Assembly: GCA_945882655.1 (NCBI GenBank) | Contig: CAMCWL010000008.1 | Location: forward strand, 1-32,052 | DNA: 32,052 nt | Source of the DNA: Opitutus sp. GAS368 | GTDB lineage: Bacteria > Verrucomicrobiota > Verrucomicrobiia > Opitutales > UBA953 | Direction: 5' to 3' | Shown: piece after piece, positions 1-8,726 of the stretch | Position numbering within the stretch: the stretch's first letter is position 1 | Layout: each line of letters begins with the position of its first letter | Program-made: the position numbers and the translations under genes | Notes under the pieces: model-generated | Databases searched by the model: none | Told to the model about the DNA's origin: nothing | The model's input: only the letters and a program-made list of their open reading frames with translations

Positions 1-819
1 CGCCGACTTGAAGGCGGCCAAGTCCGTCCGCGCTCTTGGAAACTCGAACTCCTCGAGAAAGAAATCCTGCCGCTGCTCCCCAAGCTCACCCAAGGCGGCC
101 TCGCTCATGGCGGCCTCTTCCTTGGTCGCGATAGCGTGCAGGTGAAGCTCGACTACTCCCGTGCCGATGTCCGCGTCTGGCCGGACGCGGATAATCACCC
201 GCTGATTAATCCTCCGCGCCGACAGGTCGAGAAGCAGGACATCAATCTACGCGAAGTCCTCGGCGGGGGCACGCTCCACACGGCCCGCGCGGGACGACTC
301 TGGAAGAAACTCGGGCTGATCGACGCCGCGGGCCGACCGACCGAACGCGGCCACGTCGCTTCGCTCTTCCAACACGGCGAAGGACTCGCCGTGGCCGCTG
401 CGCTCGAGGACCTATCCTACGACGCCCACGCCATCGCTTGGGACCTTGCTGAGCTCCGCGCCGGCGAACGCGTGGCCTCAGCCGGACGTAACTCCAGCCG
501 CCTTGGTGCCTGTTGCCGCCTCGCTTATAAGTCCCTTACCGCCGAAGGCTATCTGCGCGAAGGCCTGCCTGCTGGCTTCGGCGAAGGCTGTGCCGAAGCG
601 CTCAAAGGCTTCGCTCTCCACGGCAAGATTCCACCCGTCGACGCCGAAGGACACGGGCCAGGTCAAGGCGACCTCGAAAGGGCCGTCCTGGAATGGCGCA
701 GCACGCTGCAACTCATCGCACACGGCCCCTCCCACCCTTCCGATCGCTGGCAACAGTTGCGCGTGGCGGCCCAAGAGGTGCTTGGGCGCGTCATCGGCAA
801 GGCGGCTGAGCGCCGCTAA
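1..819 (+). CDS. C-terminal part of an uncharacterised protein (possibly helicase-like), truncated at the window start
   Basis: Frame 1 is open from base 1 (RRLEGGQVRPRSWKLELLEKEILPLLPKLTQGG...) and continues into the listed 136..819 ORF, ending ...VIGKAAERR*. The helicase-tail idea rests only on weak similarity (GRPTERGHVASLFQHGEGLAVAAALED). Confidence 0.6.
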   Translation, partial: RRLEGGQVRPRSWKLELLEKEILPLLPKLTQGGLAHGGLFLGRDSVQVKLDYSRADVRVWPDADNHPLINPPRRQVEKQDINLREVLGGGTLHTARAGRLWKKLGLIDAAGRPTERGHVASLFQHGEGLAVAAALEDLSYDAHAIAWDLAELRAGERVASAGRNSSRLGACCRLAYKSLTAEGYLREGLPAGFGEGCAEALKGFALHGKIPPVDAEGHGPGQGDLERAVLEWRSTLQLIAHGPSHPSDRWQQLRVAAQEVLGRVIGKAAERR

Positions 820-822
820 GGC

Positions 823-1449
823 TTACTTGCCCAAGATGGCTTTGGCCGCGGCCTTGGCCATTTCGCCGGCACCGGCGGTGTTCGGATGCACGCGATCCGG
901 CAACATCTCGGGGGTCTTCACGAGCGCTGCATGCATGTCGATCACGCCACAGCCGAGTTCCTTGGCCAACGCGTCGACCCGCGGGATCTCCTTCTGGATA
1001 TTCTCCTCGTTGATGCCGTAGTTACCCTTGCCAGGGACCGGCACGGGTCGACAGACGAACACCTTCGGCTTCGACTTTAGGGATTGGAAAGACTTCACGA
1101 GCTCGCGGTAGTCGGCGACGAACTCGGCCTCGAACTTCCAGTTCTGCGGCTTGGTGTCGTTAGTACCGAGCATGATGACCACGATTGCCGGCTCCATCGC
1201 GAGGGCGGCCTGATATTTCTTTTCTTTCCAGTAAGGGAAGTCGCCCTTCTTGAGGAGCGTGCGGCCGCTGACGCCGAAGTTACCGACCTGATAGCCCTCA
1301 CCGAGCAAAGCCTGGAGCTGAGACGGATAGGACTGGCCCGACTTAGCACCGGCACCCTGGGTGATGCTGTCGCCGACGCAGGCAACTTTGATGGGTTCGG
1401 CGGCGCGGGCAGTCATAAGGGAAAATAACGCGAGGAGGAGGATTCGCAT
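823..1449 (-). CDS. Secreted SGNH/GDSL-family hydrolase
   Basis: Signal peptide MRILLLALFSLMTARAAE followed by block I VACVGDSITQGAG, then MLGTNDTKP and DRVHPNTAG (catalytic D..H block). Confidence 0.88.
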   Translation of the reverse strand: MRILLLALFSLMTARAAEPIKVACVGDSITQGAGAKSGQSYPSQLQALLGEGYQVGNFGVSGRTLLKKGDFPYWKEKKYQAALAMEPAIVVIMLGTNDTKPQNWKFEAEFVADYRELVKSFQSLKSKPKVFVCRPVPVPGKGNYGINEENIQKEIPRVDALAKELGCGVIDMHAALVKTPEMLPDRVHPNTAGAGEMAKAAAKAILGK

Positions 1450-1544
1450 GGGGTCCGCCTAATCAAACCGACCCAAAGGCCTTTCCAAGGCCTAAGTCGC
1501 CCCTTTTGCCCTTCCCTGCGGCCCCAGCAGACGCTAACTTGTCT

Positions 1545-1918
1545 GGACAGTCATACATGTGCGTTCGCGCGGAGTAATCCGTGAGGAAAGTCCGGACACC
1601 ACAGGGCAGGATTCCCGCCGCAAGTCGGGGCACGTCGCAAGGCGTGACGGAAAGTGCCACAGAGAAGATACCGCCTCCTCCGCAAGGAACGAGGTAAGGG
1701 TGAAAAGGTGGGGTAAGAGCCCACCGCTCGAAGGGTAACCGACGAGGCAAGGTAAACCCAATCCGGTGCAAGACGAACAGGGACCGTTCGAGGTCGCCCA
1801 CCAAGGTCCCGGGTTGTCGCACCGCCGCAAGGCGGGTCCGCAAGGTCAGAGAAATGAACGCGCAGGGGATCGGCGAGAGCCACCCAAGGACAGAATCCGG
1901 CTTATAGTGTATGGCTCA
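1545..1918 (+). ncRNA. rnpB: RNase P RNA, bacterial class A
   Basis: Hallmarks GAGGAAAGTCCGGACACCACAGGGCAGG, GGTAAGGGTGAAAAGGTGGGGTAAGAGCCCACCG and GACAGAATCCGGCTTATAG. Terminal P1-like pairing AGTCATACA (1549-1557) with TGTATGGCT (1908-1916). Exact ends are approximate. Confidence 0.93.
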
Positions 1919-1924
1919 AAAGAC

Positions 1925-1960
1925 GGAGGGCCGAACGGAAACGTTCGGCCCTCCCCCTTT
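1925..1960 (+). terminator. Intrinsic terminator of rnpB, possibly bidirectional with gltA
   Basis: Perfect 13-bp stem GGAGGGCCGAACG-GAAA-CGTTCGGCCCTCC (1925-1954) followed by CCCTTT; on the minus strand it is followed by GTCTTTT. It lies between convergent rnpB and gltA. Confidence 0.85.
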
Positions 1961-1978
1961 GTGGACTTTTCAGGTCGC

Positions 1979-3280
1979 TCAGCTACGCTGCGCGATCGGC
2001 GAGTACTTGCGCTCGGTGTTGCCAACGTAGATCTGGCGCGGGCGATGGATCTTCTGCTTCGGGGTCTCGGCGATTTCCTTCCAGTGCGAGATCCAGCCGG
2101 GCATGCGACCGATGGCGAAGATGACGGTGAACATCTCGGTCGGGATACCGATGGCCTTGAGGATGATGCCCGAGTAGAAGTCGACGTTCGGGTAGAGGTT
2201 GCGCTGCTTGAAGTACGGGTCGTTGAGCGCGGCTTCTTCGAGGCGCATGGCGATGGCCAGAAGCGGATCGTTGATGCCGAGCACCTTGAGGACCTTGTCG
2301 CACTGGGTCTTGATGATCTTGGCCCGCGGGTCGTAGTTCTTGTAAACGCGGTGACCAAAGCCCATCAGGCGCACCTGCTTGGTCTTGTCCTTAGCGTCGG
2401 CGATAAACTTCGAGCCGTCGTCGCCGGAAGCGTGGATTTCCTCAAGCATCTCGATGACGGCCTGGTTGGCACCGCCATGCAGCGGACCCCACAGGGCGCA
2501 AACGCCGGCGGAGACGGACGGGAAGAGGTTGGCGCCACCGGAGGCGACCATGCGGACGGTGGACGTGGAGCAGTTCTGCTCGTGGTCGGCGTGCAGAAGA
2601 AGAATCAAGTCGAGCGCGCGGGCGATCTCCGGATGGACGGCGTAATCGGCGTTGGGCTGCGAGAAGAGCAGGTGCAGGAAGTTGGAGCAGTAATCGAGAC
2701 CCGGCTTCGGGTACACGGGCGGCTCACCTTCCTTGGAGCGGTGGGCGAGCGCGGCGAGGGTGCGGACCTTGGAGATCAGGACGGCGGCGGTCTCGTCGAA
2801 CTTGGCCAAGTCATGGGTACGCTCGTTGGTGCCGAGCTCGGGGTAGTAGCAACCAAGGGTATTCAGGGTGGCGGACAGTACAGCCATCGGATGGGCGTTA
2901 CCAGGGAAGCCGCTGAGCGCGATGCGCAGGCCTTCGTGAATCTGCGAGTTGTCGAGGATGCGGGCCTTGAAGGCGGTCAGCTGGGCGGTCGTCGGGAGTT
3001 CGCCGTAGACAAGCAGATAGGCGGTCTCGATGAAGTTGGACTTCTCAGCGAGCTCTTCGATGCCGTAACCGCGGTAACGAAGGATGCCCTTCTCGCCGTC
3101 GATAAAGGTGACCTTAGATTCGCAGGCGCCGGTGTTGGCGTAGCCGTCGTCGAAAGTGATGTAGCCGGTTTCGTCGCGCAGCTTGCGGACGTCGACCCCG
3201 CGTTCGCCTTCGGTACCGACGACGATGGGGAGGACGATGTCTTTACCGTCCAGGTTGAGAGTGGCGTTTTGAGTGCTCAT
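1979..3280 (-). CDS. gltA: Citrate synthase
   Basis: [79 protein letters not shown]..., [32 protein letters not shown]. Start trimmed from the ORF-track start at 3454 to the ATG at 3280, because the upstream part overlaps hisH. Confidence 0.96.
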   Translation of the reverse strand: MSTQNATLNLDGKDIVLPIVVGTEGERGVDVRKLRDETGYITFDDGYANTGACESKVTFIDGEKGILRYRGYGIEELAEKSNFIETAYLLVYGELPTTAQLTAFKARILDNSQIHEGLRIALSGFPGNAHPMAVLSATLNTLGCYYPELGTNERTHDLAKFDETAAVLISKVRTLAALAHRSKEGEPPVYPKPGLDYCSNFLHLLFSQPNADYAVHPEIARALDLILLLHADHEQNCSTSTVRMVASGGANLFPSVSAGVCALWGPLHGGANQAVIEMLEEIHASGDDGSKFIADAKDKTKQVRLMGFGHRVYKNYDPRAKIIKTQCDKVLKVLGINDPLLAIAMRLEEAALNDPYFKQRNLYPNVDFYSGIILKAIGIPTEMFTVIFAIGRMPGWISHWKEIAETPKQKIHRPRQIYVGNTERKYSPIAQRS

Positions 3281-3315
3281 AGCGGGGGTGGGGCCGCCGG
3301 AGTCGAAAACACGCC

Positions 3316-3960
3316 TCAGCGGGCTGACAAAGTCAGGAAATTGCGGTAGAGTTGCAAGCCTTTGACCTGACTTTTCTCCGGGTGGAACTGGGTCGCGAAG
3401 ACCCGGCCTCGACGGACACCGCTCACAAACCGGCCGGCATAGTCGGTCTCGCACCAGACCAAGGAAGGGTCGGTCTCGACGACGCGGTAGCTATGCACGA
3501 AATAGAACGGTTCCCCTTCGGCCCGCAGGCCTTCGGTCAGGGGGGCACCCGGCTTGAAGATGGCCTCGTTCCAGCCCATATGGGGGATACGCAGACCGGG
3601 CTGGGACGGGAAACGGCGGACAACCCCGGGGAAGATAGCCAGACCAGGGCGGTCAGCCTCCTCGGAGCGCTCAAAGAGAACCTGGAGGCCCATGCAGACG
3701 CCTAGGAAAGGGCGGTCGGCGGCGATCCACCGCTTCAGGAAGGACTCGAAGTCGGTGCGGCGGATGCAATCCATGCAATCAGCCATAGCCCCCTGTCCCG
3801 GGAACACGACCATCTCAGCCTTCTCGGCTTCAGCCGGAGTGGCGGCAAGGAAGGCGTCGGCGCCGGCGGCGACCATAGCACGGCTGACGCTACGAAGGTT
3901 ACCCATCCCGTAATCGATGACCGCTACCCGCGGGCGGCGCACTGACCCAGAGGCTTCCAC
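3316..3960 (-). CDS. hisH: Imidazole glycerol phosphate synthase, glutaminase subunit HisH
   Basis: [65 protein letters not shown]. Confidence 0.95.
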   Translation of the reverse strand: MEASGSVRRPRVAVIDYGMGNLRSVSRAMVAAGADAFLAATPAEAEKAEMVVFPGQGAMADCMDCIRRTDFESFLKRWIAADRPFLGVCMGLQVLFERSEEADRPGLAIFPGVVRRFPSQPGLRIPHMGWNEAIFKPGAPLTEGLRAEGEPFYFVHSYRVVETDPSLVWCETDYAGRFVSGVRRGRVFATQFHPEKSQVKGLQLYRNFLTLSAR

Positions 3961-3962
3961 GG

Positions 3963-4565
3963 TCAGGCCAGCGTACCCTTGGTGCTCGGCACGCGACCGC
4001 CCTGACGCGGATCGACTTCCACCGCCTCACGCAGCGCGCGGGCGAAGGCCTTGAAGAGCGCTTCGGCGATGTGGTGCGGCTCATCACCGTACTCGAGCTT
4101 GAGGTGCAAATTGCAACCGAGCGAATTGGCGAGTCCCTGGAAGAACTCGCGGACGAGCGCGATATTGAAGTCCTTCACCATGTAATTAGTGATCTCGACC
4201 TGATAGACCATCATGGGACGATTGCTGAGGTCGACGGCGCAACGGGCCAGCGTCTCATCCATCGGCAAGATGAAGAAACCATAGCGGCGGATACCGGCCT
4301 TATCGCCGAGCGCTTCCTTGATGGCCTGACCGAGCACGATGCCCACGTCTTCCACGGTGTGGTGGTAGTCGACGTCGGTGTCGCCGGTAGCCTTGACCTT
4401 AAGGTCGACCAAGGAGTGGCGGGAGAGGAGCGTAAGCATGTGGTCGAAGAAAGCCACACCAGTGGCGATTTCCGACGAACCGGTACCGTCCAAGTTCACC
4501 TCGAGGGCGATCTTGGTCTCGGCGGTGTCCCGGCGGATGCTGGCTTTGCGAACGACTGCGCTCAT
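3963..4565 (-). CDS. hisB: Imidazoleglycerol-phosphate dehydratase
   Basis: [88 protein letters not shown]. Confidence 0.96.
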   Translation of the reverse strand: MSAVVRKASIRRDTAETKIALEVNLDGTGSSEIATGVAFFDHMLTLLSRHSLVDLKVKATGDTDVDYHHTVEDVGIVLGQAIKEALGDKAGIRRYGFFILPMDETLARCAVDLSNRPMMVYQVEITNYMVKDFNIALVREFFQGLANSLGCNLHLKLEYGDEPHHIAEALFKAFARALREAVEVDPRQGGRVPSTKGTLA

Positions 4566-4602
4566 ACCTCAGAAATCCCCGCGGAAGGCGGGATTGTCAA
4601 CC

Positions 4603-5697
4603 TCACCCTTCCATCCAAGCCGCCACGGCCTGCAGGAATACGTCCGTTTCCTGCTCCGTGCCCACGGAGATGCGCAAAGACTTCTCGGTGAGGCGATGGT
4701 TCGGGAAACGGCGGACGAGAATCTTGCGGGCGCGGAGGAACTCGAAGCAATGCGCGGAAGTCTCAACGGAAGCAGCGCGCTTCGAGGATACCGGGGCGGC
4801 GAGCACGAAGTTGCCAGCGGCGGGATTGACCTGCCAGCCGAGCTTGCAGAGTGCGGTGACGAGTCGTTCACGCGTGGCGCAAATCTGCGCGAGGGTGACG
4901 TCCAGCCACTCGCGGTCGTCTAGCGCCGCGGCGGCCGCGACCTGCGCGAGGCGGTCGACGTTATAGCTGTCGCGGACACGGTGCAGGATCTCGGCGACTC
5001 CCACCGGGCAGAGCGCATAACCGACGCGCAGTCCCGCTAGCGCGTGCGCCTTGGACATCGTACGCGTGACGATGACGTTCGGCAGTTCGCGGGCGAGAGC
5101 GACGCAATCAGCGCCAGCGAAGGAGGCGTAAGCTTCATCGACGACGAGCATACCCTTGAAGGCCTTGGCGACGGAGCGGACGACGTCTGGCGTGAAAGAA
5201 ACGCCGAGCGGGGCGTTCGGATTCGTCAGGAAAAAGACGGAAGCGCCGCTCTTCGCAATGGCATCGACGTCGACGCCAAGCTGATCAGTGACCTCGACCT
5301 TCACGACGTCGGCGGCCTGGGCCGCAGCGAGGACGGGATAAAGCGAGTAGCTCGGATTGAGCATGCCAATGGGACAACCGGGGCCCGCATAGGCGCGGAT
5401 AATCAGATTAAGGATGTCGTCCGAACCATTGCCGGCCACGACGCGGGCGGCATCAAAACTGTGGAAGCGCGCGACGGCCTCACGCAAGGGCGCGGAGTCG
5501 GGTGAAGGGTAAAGGCGGAGCGAGGCACCATCATTGACCAAGGCGGCCCGAATAGCCTCGAGCGAACGTAGGCTCGGCGGATAAGGGTTTTCATTGGTAT
5601 TCAACTTCACCCATCCCCCGCCCTGCGGCTGTTCTCCGGGGACATAAGGCGACATGGCCGCGACATGCGGGTTCGCGGCGGGAATCTTGGCAGACAT
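4603..5697 (-). CDS. hisC: Histidinol-phosphate aminotransferase
   Basis: PLP fold-type I aminotransferase: KLNTNENPYPPS, GNGSDDILNLIIRAY, VDEAYASFAG, TRTMSKAHALAGLRVGYA. Start codon overlaps the ptsI stop (TGATG). Confidence 0.93.
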   Translation of the reverse strand: MSAKIPAANPHVAAMSPYVPGEQPQGGGWVKLNTNENPYPPSLRSLEAIRAALVNDGASLRLYPSPDSAPLREAVARFHSFDAARVVAGNGSDDILNLIIRAYAGPGCPIGMLNPSYSLYPVLAAAQAADVVKVEVTDQLGVDVDAIAKSGASVFFLTNPNAPLGVSFTPDVVRSVAKAFKGMLVVDEAYASFAGADCVALARELPNVIVTRTMSKAHALAGLRVGYALCPVGVAEILHRVRDSYNVDRLAQVAAAAALDDREWLDVTLAQICATRERLVTALCKLGWQVNPAAGNFVLAAPVSSKRAASVETSAHCFEFLRARKILVRRFPNHRLTEKSLRISVGTEQETDVFLQAVAAWMEG

Positions 5698-7445
5698 CAG
5701 CGTAACTTGAGTTTGGCGGCGGCGAAATCCTGGAGCAGCGCGCGGGTCTTGCTGGCGTCTGCACAGGCGACCACCTTGGCGGCGAGCTCGCGTAGCTCAG
5801 ACACAGCGGAATGGCGGAGTACGAAACGAACTTCGGGCAGAGCCGCCGGAGTCATGCTGAGCTCATGCACGCCGAGGCCGATAAGCAAGGGCGCCCAGAG
5901 CGGATCGCCGCCGAGTTCGCCACAGACGGCAGCCGGAATCCCACGCTTCTGGGCGGCGGCGAAGATAACCATCAATGTCCGGACCACGGCGGGATGGCAC
6001 GGGTCGTACAGCGAAGCGACGCGCTGGTTGCCGCGATCGACAGCCAGCAGGTATTGTACGAGGTCGTTGGTACCGACACTAAAGAAGTCAGCTTCGGCGG
6101 CGAGCTCGTTGGCGACGGCGGCAGCGGAGGGAATCTCAATCATCGCGCCAAGGCGGATCGGTTCGGCCGCGCGGACACCTTCACGGGCGAGCTCGGCTTC
6201 GACGTCGCGGAAAATCTCTTTGGCTCGGCGTAGTTCCTCGACGCCGGAAATCATCGGGAACATCACCTGCACCGGGCCATGCGACGCGGCACGAATAAGG
6301 GCGCGGAGCTGCGGACGGAAGACGTCCGGACGTTCGAGACAAAGGCGAACCGCGCGATAGCCCATGAAAGGGTTGGCTTCGTCGGCGAGATCGCCGAGGC
6401 GCTTATCGCCACCGAGGTCGAGCGTACGGAAGGTCACTGGGCGGCCCTTGGCGGCCTTCACGACTTCGGCATATTCCTCATATTGGACCTGTTCGTCCGG
6501 CCATCCATCGAGGCGGAGGTAAAGATTCTCCGTGCGATAAAGGCCGACGCCACGGGCGCAGTAGGCCAAGGCGTCCTCCATCTCGGCGGGGTCGCCGATA
6601 TTGGCCTGTAGGCAGAAAGCGTCGCCATCCGTCGTGAGGTCGGGCAAGGCGACCTCGGAAAGCACGCGGTCGCGTCGGGTGCGGATCGCCTGTTCCTTAT
6701 CGCGGTAGCCTTCGATCGTCTCAGGCGTCGGATTGATGATGATGAGGCCCGATTCGCCATCCACGAGGATGACATCACCTTCCTGCACCGCTTCCATTAG
6801 GCCTTTCACGCCGACGACCGCAGGAACGTCGAGCGAACGGGCCATGATGGCAGAATGACTGGTACGTCCGCCCTCTTCGGTCACGAACGCCAGTACCCCA
6901 CCGTCGTGCAGACCGGCGGTATCCGAAGGGGTAAGGTCGCGCGCGGCGACAACATGGGACTGCGCGGCCTGGCCAACGCGTTCAGGCTGGGTTCCGAGCA
7001 GCTGGTCAAGCACGCGTCCGGTCACGTCACGAATATCCGACGCCCGCTCGCGCAGGAAGTCGTCGTCCATCTTCTCAAAGATCTCGATGTAGCGCTGGGC
7101 GACTTCCTGGAAACAGAACTCGACGTTGAAGCCGCTGCGGCGGACTTCCTTACTCACGTCGTCGATCAGAGCGACATCCTCGAGGACGAGAAGGTGCGCG
7201 TCAAAAATCGAGGCTTCGGACTCGTTGAGTTTACGGGCGATGTCGTCGCGCAACTGCGAGATTTCCAGACGGGTGGCCGCTAGAGCCGCTTCGAGGCGAC
7301 GGATCTCGGCCTCGGGGTCGGCGACCTTTTCGCAAGAGACGATGGCCATACCCCGCATCAGCGGGTAGGCGGGACCACGAGCCACTCCAGGAGCGGCGGC
7401 GATACCCTTGAGGCGTACCTCGGGCCTATGGTTTCCGGCCTTCAT
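5697..7445 (-). CDS. ptsI: Phosphoenolpyruvate-protein phosphotransferase (PTS enzyme I)
   Basis: LKGIAAAPGVARGPAY, phospho-His motif GGRTSHSAIMARSLDVPAVVG, GVGLYRTENLYL, FRTLDLGGDKRL, FSVGTNDLVQYLLAVDRGN, CGELGGDP. Confidence 0.95.
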   Translation of the reverse strand: MKAGNHRPEVRLKGIAAAPGVARGPAYPLMRGMAIVSCEKVADPEAEIRRLEAALAATRLEISQLRDDIARKLNESEASIFDAHLLVLEDVALIDDVSKEVRRSGFNVEFCFQEVAQRYIEIFEKMDDDFLRERASDIRDVTGRVLDQLLGTQPERVGQAAQSHVVAARDLTPSDTAGLHDGGVLAFVTEEGGRTSHSAIMARSLDVPAVVGVKGLMEAVQEGDVILVDGESGLIIINPTPETIEGYRDKEQAIRTRRDRVLSEVALPDLTTDGDAFCLQANIGDPAEMEDALAYCARGVGLYRTENLYLRLDGWPDEQVQYEEYAEVVKAAKGRPVTFRTLDLGGDKRLGDLADEANPFMGYRAVRLCLERPDVFRPQLRALIRAASHGPVQVMFPMISGVEELRRAKEIFRDVEAELAREGVRAAEPIRLGAMIEIPSAAAVANELAAEADFFSVGTNDLVQYLLAVDRGNQRVASLYDPCHPAVVRTLMVIFAAAQKRGIPAAVCGELGGDPLWAPLLIGLGVHELSMTPAALPEVRFVLRHSAVSELRELAAKVVACADASKTRALLQDFAAAKLKLR

Positions 7446-7496
7446 CCGTGGGTCAATTGACCGCCACAGAACGAAGGAAGCAAGGCAGGATTAGCC

Positions 7497-8021
7497 TCAG
7501 ACCTCAACGGCCGACGGCTCGTCGGCGGGCATAGCCATCTCTGGCATCACGAAGTTGGGCATCGTGAGCTCAGAGCCCTCTACGCCTTGAGAGAGATCGA
7601 AGTCTTGAGAGAGATCGAAGTCTTGAATCGAGTCGGTAATCAGGCGAAGAGGGATATCGGTGCCGACCAAGACCTGTGCTTCAGCCGCCGGGGCGTCCAC
7701 GTAGGAAAGGAGTCCCGAGTACTCAGCCGGGATGGTGACCTGGAGTTCGACAAGAACCAGCGCGAGCAGACAGAGGTGGGCGAAAGATCGACCCATGCGC
7801 TGACCGAAGGCATGCAGCCAAATCATCACACCTGAAATCGAAAGCTCTTCGCGACGGCTGAGGAAGCTGAGCTGGGCCTTATGGAGGCGGACGCGCGACT
7901 GGAAGCGGACGCGAAGTTCGGGAGACTGACCGAGGGCGGCACGCAGACGGGCGACTTGGGACTCCGAGGCATTACCCTCAAGGAAAGCCACTACCAAGGA
8001 TTCGAATTCAGAGGTGCTCAT
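7497..8021 (-). CDS. Putative anti-sigma factor (single TM) encoded directly after an ECF sigma factor
   Basis: 4-nt overlap with the upstream sigma gene; N-terminus FESLVVAFLEGNASESQVARLRAALGQSPELRVRFQSRVRLHKAQ resembles planctomycete/verrucomicrobial anti-sigma N-termini; one TM (FAHLCLLALVLVELQVTI). Function assigned by context. Confidence 0.6.
   Translation of the reverse strand: MSTSEFESLVVAFLEGNASESQVARLRAALGQSPELRVRFQSRVRLHKAQLSFLSRREELSISGVMIWLHAFGQRMGRSFAHLCLLALVLVELQVTIPAEYSGLLSYVDAPAAEAQVLVGTDIPLRLITDSIQDFDLSQDFDLSQGVEGSELTMPNFVMPEMAMPADEPSAVEV
7586..7626. repeat. In-frame tandem duplication of an 18-nt unit (2 copies plus 5 nt)
   Basis: CTTGAGAGAGATCGAAGT at 7586-7603 and 7604-7621, then CTTGA; encodes QDFDLSQDFDLSQ in the predicted anti-sigma protein. 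Confidence 0.9.
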
Positions 8022-8608
8022 CCGCGGAACTCCTCTCCCATGAGTTCGCGCAAGGCTTCGCGGGCGCGATTGATGCGACTCTTGACGGTACCAATGGAGA
8101 GACCGAGGTCTTCGGCGATCTCTTCATAGGACATGTTGCGGACGTTGCGCATCGTGAGGATACGAGCGTGTTCCGGCTTCAATTGTTCCATGCATTCGGC
8201 AACTTTGTTGACGAATTCATTGTGCTGGGCCTCGTGGCCGGGGCCTTGGGCACCGTCCGAAAGGATGTCATGCAGGGTGGCGCCGGGGTCGTCACCGAGG
8301 TCGGCGTCGAGGGACATGGACTGATCACGCTTCCGACGGCGCCAATACCAGTAACGGTTACGGGCCAGATTCGTGCCGATCTGATGAATCCAGGTCGAGA
8401 AAGTCGCCGTACCCCGGAAGGAAGCCAGCACACGATGGGCCCGAATAAAGGTATCCTGCGTAATTTCCTCCGCGTCCTGGCGATTACGCAGCAGGGAGAA
8501 GACCTTCGCGAAAATACGCCCCTGATACTTCAGAACCAGTTCGTTATAAGCCGAAAGATTCCCCTCACGGGCACGGTCCAAGGCGGACTGGTCGGCTTCG
8601 GTCTCCAT
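8018..8608 (-). CDS. ECF RNA polymerase sigma factor, sigma-70 family
   Basis: Region 2: DAEEITQDTFIRAHRVLASFRGTATFSTWIHQIGTNLARNRYW; region 4: LKPEHARILTMRNVRNMSYEEIAEDLGLSIGTVKSRINRAREALRELM. Confidence 0.93.
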   Translation of the reverse strand: METEADQSALDRAREGNLSAYNELVLKYQGRIFAKVFSLLRNRQDAEEITQDTFIRAHRVLASFRGTATFSTWIHQIGTNLARNRYWYWRRRKRDQSMSLDADLGDDPGATLHDILSDGAQGPGHEAQHNEFVNKVAECMEQLKPEHARILTMRNVRNMSYEEIAEDLGLSIGTVKSRINRAREALRELMGEEFRG

Positions 8609-8615
8609 TAAGGGA

Positions 8616-8645
8616 AGATTAAGGGGGTAAAGGAAAACAGGTCAA
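8616..8645 (-). promoter_or_regulatory. Candidate sigma-70-like promoter of the ECF sigma gene
   Basis: Minus strand TTGACC-(18 nt)-TAATCT; the -10 ends 7 nt before the ATG. Pattern only. Confidence 0.35.
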
Positions 8646-8654
8646 GGGGGGACC

Positions 8655-8660
8655 TATAAT
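8655..8660 (+). promoter_or_regulatory. Candidate -10 box for the GTPase/GAP1-like operon
   Basis: Perfect TATAAT 66 nt upstream of the ATG at 8727; no convincing -35 found. Confidence 0.3.
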
Positions 8661-8726
8661 CGTGCTTTCATATCTTTACAGTCGTACCTCGCTAATCAAC
8701 CTATTTCAGACCCCACCTCGGAGCCG

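Noticed and set aside
1463-1883. Minus-strand ORFs of 98-126 aa
   Set aside because: They lie over the rnpB RNA gene; the RNase P signature explains the sequence.
1766-3349. Plus-strand 527-aa ORF
   Set aside because: Runs antisense through gltA and over the rnpB 3' half and terminator; typical GC-rich shadow ORF with no recognisable protein features.
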